A stretch of 5,647 nt of DNA, taken from contig CADBPP010000054.1 in the NCBI GenBank assembly GCA_902796565.1, positions 1-5,647 on the forward strand. Reading direction: 5' to 3'. The stretch is from an uncultured Eubacteriales bacterium. GTDB taxonomy: Bacteria; Bacillota; Clostridia; Eubacteriales; Anaerofustaceae. The notes below the pieces were generated by a model, which saw only the letters and a program-made list of their open reading frames with translations, had not been told where the DNA came from and made no database searches. A program made the position numbers and the translations under genes. Positions 1 to 4,528 of the stretch are shown here, in pieces; the first letter of the stretch is position 1; every line of letters starts with the position of its first letter.

Positions 1-1
1 C

Positions 2-1174
2 AAAAGGCATCATACAGTCATCGACAGGCAGGGGACCGAAGGACTGAAGCCTCCCTACGTCCTTTTGTGCAACCATAACGCCTTCTTTGATTTCAAGGTG
101 GCGACCATGGCCATCTGGCCTGCCAGAGCGAACTATGTGGTGGCGATAGACGGCTTTATCGGAAGGGAATGGCTCCTCAGAAACGTGGGAGGCATCTGCA
201 AGAGGAAGTTCACCAACGACATAACCCTTGTAAAAAACCTTCAGAAGACCATAAAGAACGGCGATGTGGCCATGATATATCCCGAGGCCAGATACTCCCT
301 TTGCGGGACCACCGCGGTGCTGCCTCGTTCCCTCGGAAAGCTCTGCAAGCTTCTTAAGGTACCGGTGGCCGTGCTCATATGCCACGGACACCACATCAAT
401 TCGCCGTTCTGGAACCTTCATGACAGAAAGGTCTCTCCGACACAGGCGCAGTTCCGGATCCTCTTTACCAAAGAGGAGCTCTCCCGGCTCTCCGCGGATG
501 AGATCAACGAAAGGATCGTGGAAGCGTTCCAGTATGACGAATACACATGGCAGAAGGAAAACGGCATAAAGGTCACGTATGAAAAGAGGGCGGAAGGCCT
601 TCACAAGGTCCTCTACCAGTGTCCCTCATGCGGAAAAGAGTTCCGTATGAACAGCAGGGGAACCATCCTTTACTGCGAGGAATGCGGCAAAGAGTGGGAA
701 TATCTGGAAAACGGTGAGCTCAGGGCCCTGGAAGGGGAGACGGAATTCTCCCACATCCCCGACTGGTATGAGTGGGAACGCGCTAACGTCAGAAAGGAAG
801 TCGAAGCCGGGACTTATTCCAGCGGGGAACTGAAGGTCACAGTGGAGAGCCTGCCCAACGCGAAGAGGTTCATCCCCCTGGGCGAAGGCACCATGGTCCA
901 TGACATGAACGGATTCGTCGTAAAGGATCTGGAGACCGGGGGAGAAAAGTACTTCATGGAAAAGAGCGTGCCGTCCCTGTATTCCTGCCACATAGAATAT
1001 GACTATCTCGGTAAGCACGGGGACTGTGTGGACCTTAACACCCTCACGGATACCTGGTACATCTATCCTGAGGGAAGGGACTTTTCCGTGACGAAAATGG
1101 CCCTGGCGACGGAGGAGCTGTATTTTGCCTACATGCGCTCCATCGGAAAGCCGTGTCCGCCGGGACTGGCGTGA
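2..1174 (+). CDS. PlsC-like lysophospholipid acyltransferase with zinc ribbon (5' end missing)
   Basis: The reading frame is open from the left edge of the window, so the true start lies upstream; the TTG at 65 is inside the acyltransferase domain and is not the start. The visible part is 390 codons. The PlsC signature NHNAFFD (residues 24-30 of the fragment) supplies the catalytic His-Asp pair, and PEARYS (94-99) corresponds to the substrate-binding EGTRS motif. Enzymes of this family acylate lysophosphatidate or related lysolipids at the inner face of the membrane. After the acyltransferase domain comes a zinc ribbon, CPSCG and CEECG, with Cys at residues 207, 210, 225 and 228, then a C-terminal region of about 150 residues that looks beta-rich and that I cannot name. 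The exact acyl acceptor cannot be read from sequence. The gene ends with TGA, 67 nt before the next gene; no clear terminator lies between them. Confidence 0.85.
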   Translation, partial: KRHHTVIDRQGTEGLKPPYVLLCNHNAFFDFKVATMAIWPARANYVVAIDGFIGREWLLRNVGGICKRKFTNDITLVKNLQKTIKNGDVAMIYPEARYSLCGTTAVLPRSLGKLCKLLKVPVAVLICHGHHINSPFWNLHDRKVSPTQAQFRILFTKEELSRLSADEINERIVEAFQYDEYTWQKENGIKVTYEKRAEGLHKVLYQCPSCGKEFRMNSRGTILYCEECGKEWEYLENGELRALEGETEFSHIPDWYEWERANVRKEVEAGTYSSGELKVTVESLPNAKRFIPLGEGTMVHDMNGFVVKDLETGGEKYFMEKSVPSLYSCHIEYDYLGKHGDCVDLNTLTDTWYIYPEGRDFSVTKMALATEELYFAYMRSIGKPCPPGLA

Positions 1175-1207
1175 ACAGCCTTAAATACTTCTTTCGCTCC
1201 TGCCTCA

Positions 1208-1235
1208 TGGAAACGGCCCCCGCGGGATATATAAT
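1208..1235 (+). promoter_or_regulatory. Candidate sigma-A promoter giving a leaderless methyltransferase mRNA
   Basis: A perfect TATAAT lies at 1230-1235. The best -35 match is TGGAAA at 1208-1213 (4 of 6 bases) with a 16-nt, GC-rich spacer. Transcription would start about 6-7 nt after the -10, which is at or next to the A of the ATG at 1242. The -10 match is exact, but the -35 is imperfect and this is a prediction only. Confidence 0.45.
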
Positions 1236-1241
1236 TGAGAT

Positions 1242-2069
1242 ATGCCAGATACCAATATCATAGAAATAAATGACATACATTCAGAGGAACTGAAGGTCTA
1301 TTCGGGCCTTACGGAAAGACAGCTGAAGACCGTGAATGAGCCCGGAGACGGGCTTTTCATAGCCGAGAGCCCCAATGTCATAGACAGGGCCCTGGACGCG
1401 GGATACGAGCCCGTATCCATGCTGATGGACCGCAGGTACATCCACACAAGGGCAGCGGGCCTTATCGAGCGCTGCGGGGATATACCCGTGTATACCTCCG
1501 ATGAGAACGTGCTGATAGCCCTTACGGGCTTCAACCTGACAAGGGGGATCCTCTGCGCCATGAAAAGAAAGCCCCTGATCCCCATGGAAAGGATCATAGA
1601 AGGGACCTCCCGCATCGCGATCCTGGAGGAGGTGGAGAATCCCACGAACATCGGAGCGATCTTCAGAAGCGCCGCGGCTCTCGGCATGGACTGCGTCCTT
1701 CTGACGCCGGGATGCTGCGATCCCCTTTACAGACGCTCTATACGCGTCAGCATGGGAACGGTCTTCCAGATCCCCTGGGGCTTCACGCCAGAGTGGCCCT
1801 CGGAAGGACTCAGCGTTCTCAAAAGACACGGTTTCGCTACGGCGGCCCTGGCGCTCTCCGACGATTCGGTGCCGGTATACGAGCCTTCAGTACACTCCGA
1901 GAAGAAGCTTGCCTTTATCCTGGGAACGGAAGGGGAGGGCCTCAGGGGAACGACGATCCTTTCGTGTGACTATACACTGAAGATCCCGATGTACAACGGA
2001 GTGGATTCTCTCAACGTGGCTGCCGCCAGCGCCGTCGCGTTCTATGAAGCCTCAAGGAGCAGAAAATGA
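1242..2069 (+). CDS. TrmH/SpoU-family RNA 2'-O-methyltransferase
   Basis: This 275-residue protein belongs to the SPOUT class, which transfers a methyl group from S-adenosylmethionine to a ribose 2'-OH in tRNA or rRNA. The N-terminal ~110 residues fit the substrate-binding region (GLFIAESPNVIDRAL at 37-51). The three SpoU motifs follow: NPTNIGAIFRS (133-143, with Asn133 and catalytic-type Arg142), LGTEGEGL (227-234), and IPMYNGVDSLNVAAA (248-262), the last two forming the trefoil-knot SAM site. The RNA target cannot be told from sequence. The ATG at 1242 is the earliest possible start because an in-frame TGA lies at 1236-1238. It lacks a properly spaced Shine-Dalgarno: the nearest GGG is about 15 nt away, and GAGA is almost adjacent. 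Its TGA overlaps the asparaginase ATG by 4 nt, so the two are probably translationally coupled. Confidence 0.92.
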   Translation: MPDTNIIEINDIHSEELKVYSGLTERQLKTVNEPGDGLFIAESPNVIDRALDAGYEPVSMLMDRRYIHTRAAGLIERCGDIPVYTSDENVLIALTGFNLTRGILCAMKRKPLIPMERIIEGTSRIAILEEVENPTNIGAIFRSAAALGMDCVLLTPGCCDPLYRRSIRVSMGTVFQIPWGFTPEWPSEGLSVLKRHGFATAALALSDDSVPVYEPSVHSEKKLAFILGTEGEGLRGTTILSCDYTLKIPMYNGVDSLNVAAASAVAFYEASRSRK

Positions 2070-3052
2070 AAAGAAAACGCATAGCCATAGTCGCCACCGG
2101 AGGGACGATCGCCGGAGCCGGGGAAGTGGGCAGGAGCCTGGAGTACCGCGCGGGAGAGATATCCGTATCCGAGATCATAGAGAGCATCCCGAACATCAAT
2201 GCCCTGGCGGAGCTGGAATGCCACCAGCTCTTCAGCCTTGACTCGAACGAGATGGATCCGGACAAGTGGCTCGTTCTGGCCCGTACGATCAACGGCCTTC
2301 TGGACCGAGACGACATCGACGGCTGCGTCGTGACCCACGGCACCGATACCCTGGACGAGACTTCGTATTTTCTGAATCTCACCATCTCGTCGGACAAACC
2401 CGTGGTGCTGACAGGAGCCATGAGGCCCGCCACGGCCACCAGTGCCGACGGACCCTTCAATCTCTATCAGTCCGTGGCCCTAGCGGCCTCCGCCCAGGCG
2501 GTGGGAAAGGGAGTCATGGCGCTGTTTTCCTCCACCATCTACTCGGGAAGGGACATAGAGAAGATCAACAACTTCAGGGTGGACGCCTTCAATCACAAGG
2601 ATTTCGGGTGTCTGGGATTCATGCAGGATGACGACGTATACTTCTATTCAAGGGTATACAGAAAGCATACCTTCGAATCCGTCTTTTCGGAGCAGCTGCC
2701 TGAAAAGCTTCCCAGCGTCGCCGTGGCGTACTTCTGCGCCGGAGCCGATCCCGATATCCTGTATCATCTTTCGGAACGAAACGAAGGCATCGTCATAGCC
2801 GGCACAGGCAGCGGCAATTATTCCGAGGCATGGCTCAGCGCGATCAACGAGCTCTCTTCGAAGGGCATAGTCTTCGTACGATCCAGCAGGGTGAACATGG
2901 GGATAGTCTTCGATGACGAGATCTTCGACCCGAAGCATCTTTGCATAGCGTCCAACACCCTTTCGGCTCAGAAGGCCAGAGTCCTTCTGATGCTGTGTCT
3001 TTCCAGGACGAAGGATCTCGGGGAAATAAAAAGAATATTTGAGGAATACTAG
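2066..3052 (+). CDS. L-asparaginase, cytoplasmic
   Basis: This 328-residue enzyme of the asparaginase/glutaminase family hydrolyses L-asparagine to aspartate and ammonia. TGGTIAG (11-17) carries the nucleophile Thr14. Tyr27 sits 13 residues later, as in the mobile lid of E. coli AnsB. THGTDT (90-95) gives Thr93 and Asp94, and Lys167 in GRDIEKINNF aligns with the catalytic Lys. GAMRPATATSADGPFNLY (117-134) is closer to type II enzymes than to type I. There is no signal peptide, so the enzyme should be cytoplasmic despite the type II-like core. Ser60 is followed by Asn61, where E. coli AnsB has Gln59, a residue linked to glutamine side activity. A clear AGGAG at 2055-2059, 6 nt before the ATG, supports the start. 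ATG and the upstream TGA overlap as ATGA. Family is certain; relative use of glutamine is unknown. Confidence 0.93.
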   Translation: MKRKRIAIVATGGTIAGAGEVGRSLEYRAGEISVSEIIESIPNINALAELECHQLFSLDSNEMDPDKWLVLARTINGLLDRDDIDGCVVTHGTDTLDETSYFLNLTISSDKPVVLTGAMRPATATSADGPFNLYQSVALAASAQAVGKGVMALFSSTIYSGRDIEKINNFRVDAFNHKDFGCLGFMQDDDVYFYSRVYRKHTFESVFSEQLPEKLPSVAVAYFCAGADPDILYHLSERNEGIVIAGTGSGNYSEAWLSAINELSSKGIVFVRSSRVNMGIVFDDEIFDPKHLCIASNTLSAQKARVLLMLCLSRTKDLGEIKRIFEEY

Positions 3053-3057
3053 GGGGA
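3052..3057 (+). promoter_or_regulatory. Ribosome binding site fixing the TTG start of the YfcE-type gene
   Basis: GGGGGA lies directly after the asparaginase TAG and 8 nt before the TTG at 3066. An upstream in-frame TTG at 3039 lies inside the asparaginase gene without such a site, so 3066 is preferred. The result starts MRLFIASDLHG, which lines up with the N-terminus of E. coli YfcE. Confidence 0.8.
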
Positions 3058-3065
3058 CGAAAGAA

Positions 3066-3608
3066 TTGAGACTCTTTATAGCCAGCGACCTGCACGGCTC
3101 CGCTTATTACACACAGAAGATGCTCCAGCGCTACAGCGAAGAAAAGACCGACATGATGCTTCTTCTGGGGGATCTTCTCTATCACGGGCCCAGAAACGAC
3201 CTTCCTGAGGGATACGATACAAAAAAGACCGCGGAGCTCCTCAATTCCGTAAGACACGGCATCATCTGGATCCAGGGCAACTGCGACGCCGAGGTGGACC
3301 AGATGGTATTAAGCTTCCCGATGCACCGGGAGATGGCCTTCGAAAGCAAGGCAGGGACCGTCCTGGCGACCCACGGCCATGTCTACAACGATGAAAAGCC
3401 GCCCTATCCCGGTTTTGACGGCATCTTGCTGTGCGGCCATACCCACGTCTGCGGCTTTAAGGAGGCGGACGGATACCTGTACATGAATCCGGGAAGCATC
3501 TCCATACCGAAGGACGGGACGCCCCACAGCTACATGATCACAGATATGGAGACATACACCATAAAGGATCTTGACGGAAATATCATAAGAAGCATGACGG
3601 TGATCTGA
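3066..3608 (+). CDS. yfcE: YfcE-type metallophosphodiesterase
   Basis: With the TTG start this is a 180-residue protein, close to the 184 of E. coli YfcE, a Mn-dependent phosphodiesterase active on artificial substrates and of unknown natural substrate. All calcineurin-like metal motifs are present: SDLHG (Asp8, His10), LGDLLYHGPRN (Asp36), GNCD (Asn72), THGH (His103, His105) and GHTH (His125, His127). The stretches YHGPRNDLPEGY, GNCDAEVDQM and MNPGSISIPK are nearly as in E. coli, so this is a YfcE ortholog or close relative rather than a generic member. It is soluble, with no signal peptide or membrane segment. It follows asparaginase after 13 nt and its TGA shares one base with the ATG of the next gene, so it is inside the operon. 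An extended reading from TTG 3039 would add nine residues of no family character. Confidence 0.92.
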   Translation: MRLFIASDLHGSAYYTQKMLQRYSEEKTDMMLLLGDLLYHGPRNDLPEGYDTKKTAELLNSVRHGIIWIQGNCDAEVDQMVLSFPMHREMAFESKAGTVLATHGHVYNDEKPPYPGFDGILLCGHTHVCGFKEADGYLYMNPGSISIPKDGTPHSYMITDMETYTIKDLDGNIIRSMTVI

Positions 3609-4195
3609 TGGAGGACAACTTGCAGAAGCTTATTATCATACCCTATTCAGGCGATGAGCTGAACGCGGAGGACCTTCTCGCCACCAACAAGATATCACGA
3701 CCATCCGCGGTAAGGCTTCTGAAAAAGTACTCGGAGCAGCTGTCACGGTGCTGCCTTCCTGCAGCGGCTGTGACGGAGCTTTCCGTCGGGATAACGGATG
3801 ACGGCATAACTCTTGAAGGGAAGAGATTCGGAAACGAAACCGTCGCAGGTCTCATTAAAGGATGCGATTCGGTATGGCTGTACCATGTCACATCGGGCAC
3901 GGAGCTGGAGAACGCCGAATGCTTCGACTCCGCGTCCATGAGGGATATGTTCGCCTTCGCCGCGATGCTCAAAATGAAGGAAGAACTGAATGAGTATTTC
4001 CGCAGGGATATCGGTCTTTCTTCCCCCGAGAACCTTCTGGCACAGGCGGGAAGGGAACTCACCGAAGAGGATAACATGCTTCTTTCAGATCTCGGGAAAG
4101 AAGCCATGGACAGACTGGGCATAACCGTGGACAGCAGGGGGCTCCTCAGGCCCTGGAACACCCTGTGGGGAGTCTTGTACGAAAAAAAGGCATAA
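3608..4195 (+). CDS. Small protein, distantly like the MetH activation domain (tentative)
   Basis: This 195-residue soluble protein is not confidently recognised. Two stretches resemble the stand-alone activation (SAM-binding) domain of B12-dependent methionine synthase found in anaerobes. The first is residues 54-100, where ITLEGKRFGNETVAGLIKGCDSVWLYHVTSGTEL would match the usual 'L.G.dia.hL.gCd.v.l.aaTlG.e.d' pattern. The second is residues 168-190, where DRLGITVDSRGLLRPWNTLWGV would match 'iGv.Lt.s..M.P.kSvsgi'. The RxSPGY-type SAM-binding motif expected between them is not visible, so if the link is real the protein is divergent or no longer binds SAM. The start ATG shares one base with the preceding TGA and has only a weak GGTGA at 3599-3603, which suggests translational coupling. 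It is the last gene of the operon. The coding call is strong; the function is an inference from remembered family patterns. Confidence 0.75.
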   Translation: MEDNLQKLIIIPYSGDELNAEDLLATNKISRPSAVRLLKKYSEQLSRCCLPAAAVTELSVGITDDGITLEGKRFGNETVAGLIKGCDSVWLYHVTSGTELENAECFDSASMRDMFAFAAMLKMKEELNEYFRRDIGLSSPENLLAQAGRELTEEDNMLLSDLGKEAMDRLGITVDSRGLLRPWNTLWGVLYEKKA

Positions 4196-4234
4196 ATAAA
4201 GTGCATTTTCCAGCACATCAGATATCCTGAACCA

Positions 4235-4277
4235 TTTATTAAATTAAGCCTTTTCGGTTTATTGATTATTTAATAAA
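4235..4277 (+). repeat. AT-rich inverted repeat between operon end and symporter promoter
   Basis: TTTATTAAAT at 4235-4244 is the exact reverse complement of ATTTAATAAA at 4268-4277. Inside it, TAAGCC (4245-4250) pairs with GGTTTA (4256-4261, one G.U) around a TTTTC loop, leaving a 6-nt bulge at 4262-4267. The hairpin could help end transcription of the upstream operon, but no T run follows it on either strand. It could equally be an operator, centred about 50 nt upstream of the -35 box. Confidence 0.5.
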
Positions 4278-4278
4278 C

Positions 4279-4305
4279 AAAATTTAAAAAAAACTTAATT
4301 TAATA
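4279..4305 (+). promoter_or_regulatory. Candidate UP element
   Basis: This block directly upstream of the -35 is almost pure A/T, with A runs and T runs (AAAATTTAAAAAAAA followed by TTAATTTAAT). Such tracts at about -40 to -60 bind the alpha C-terminal domains of RNA polymerase and raise initiation. The role is inferred from composition and position. Confidence 0.5.
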
Positions 4306-4334
4306 TTGACAAGTGTCTTCCCAATGGTTATAAT
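4306..4334 (+). promoter_or_regulatory. Consensus sigma-A promoter of the leader/symporter unit
   Basis: TTGACA at 4306-4311 and TATAAT at 4329-4334 both match consensus at six of six bases, with the optimal 17-nt spacer. The start point is expected near 4341, about 22 nt before the leader ATG. No other promoter this good is visible in the window, and it has no obvious operator overlapping it, in line with control after initiation. Confidence 0.9.
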
Positions 4335-4362
4335 ACAGAAAAATTCTGAAAGGGGAGCTGAT

Positions 4363-4422
4363 ATGAGAAATATGATCATCGCAAAGGCTTATTATTATTA
4401 TCATATCCGCGCCGCCTTCTGA
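4363..4422 (+). CDS. Tyr-rich leader peptide of a putative attenuator
   Basis: A 19-codon ORF encodes MRNMIIAKAYYYYHIRAAF and ends at TGA 4420-4422. It has a strong Shine-Dalgarno, AGGGGAG at 4351-4357, 5 nt before the ATG, and begins about 22 nt after the predicted transcription start. Four consecutive TAT codons at 4390-4401 are followed by one CAT. This is the layout of amino acid biosynthesis leader peptides such as PheL and HisL, where translation speed through the repeated codons senses the charged tRNA. Here the sensed amino acid would be tyrosine. The peptide itself probably has no function. A terminator hairpin starts 34 nt after the stop codon and the symporter ATG lies 106 nt after it. 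The T-T-A periodicity could be a chance microsatellite, but the combination of promoter, ribosome binding site, ORF and terminator argues against that. Confidence 0.8.
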   Translation: MRNMIIAKAYYYYHIRAAF

Positions 4423-4426
4423 ACCT

Positions 4427-4440
4427 GATCCAGCAGGATC
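4427..4440 (+). repeat. Small hairpin between leader stop and terminator
   Basis: GATCC at 4427-4431 pairs exactly with GGATC at 4436-4440 around the loop AGCA; CCTG (4424-4427) with CAGG (4434-4437) is a mutually exclusive alternative. In an attenuator this could serve as the pause hairpin or as the structure that competes with the antiterminator. The stem is short, so its role is uncertain. Confidence 0.4.
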
Positions 4441-4455
4441 CAAGTTTTGATACAG

Positions 4456-4507
4456 ACGGCTTCGTTAAGTTTGCAGACAGAGACTTACCGGAGCCGTTTT
4501 TTATTTT
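4456..4507 (+). terminator. Intrinsic terminator acting as attenuator before the symporter gene
   Basis: The arms ACGGCTTCGTTAAGT (4456-4470) and ACTTACCGGAGCCGT (4483-4497) form a stem of 15 positions: 13 Watson-Crick pairs, one G.U (4462/4491) and one T/C mismatch (4465/4488), with a 12-nt loop at 4471-4482. The stem base is GC-rich and runs straight into TTTTTT (4497-4502), then A and TTTT. The hairpin lies between a strong promoter and the symporter start, so it must be read through, at least at times, for the symporter to be made from that promoter. That makes it an attenuator and not the end of a gene. Confidence 0.9.
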
Positions 4508-4528
4508 ATCCATAGGGAGGAAACTTAA

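Noticed and set aside
1175..1241. Terminator after the acyltransferase gene
   Set aside because: Only the short CCGCGG palindrome is present, with no stable stem followed by a T tract.
1281..1829. 182-codon minus-strand reading frame inside the methyltransferase gene
   Set aside because: The + strand carries all three SpoU motifs; the minus frame has low-complexity character and no motif.
3039..3065. TTG at 3039 as the start of the YfcE-type protein
   Set aside because: It lies inside the asparaginase gene, lacks a ribosome binding site, and adds residues absent from the family; TTG 3066 has GGGGGA at 8-nt spacing.
3643..4218. 191-codon minus-strand reading frame opposite the whole MetH-like gene
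   Set aside because: It is Ser/Pro/Arg-rich with no recognisable motif, and the + strand frame is coupled to the upstream gene and has family-like patterns. It is a shadow produced by codon bias.
4442..4478. Imperfect direct repeat AAGTTTTGATACAGAC / AAGTTTGCAGAC
   Set aside because: The copies differ by a 4-nt gap, and the second lies in the terminator arm and loop; this is probably chance and does not improve the attenuator model.
4341..4528. T-box riboswitch upstream of the symporter
   Set aside because: The leader is only about 190 nt, and I see no T-box sequence (the conserved GGTGG...ACCGCG-type element) or specifier-loop stem. A leader peptide explains the Tyr codons better.
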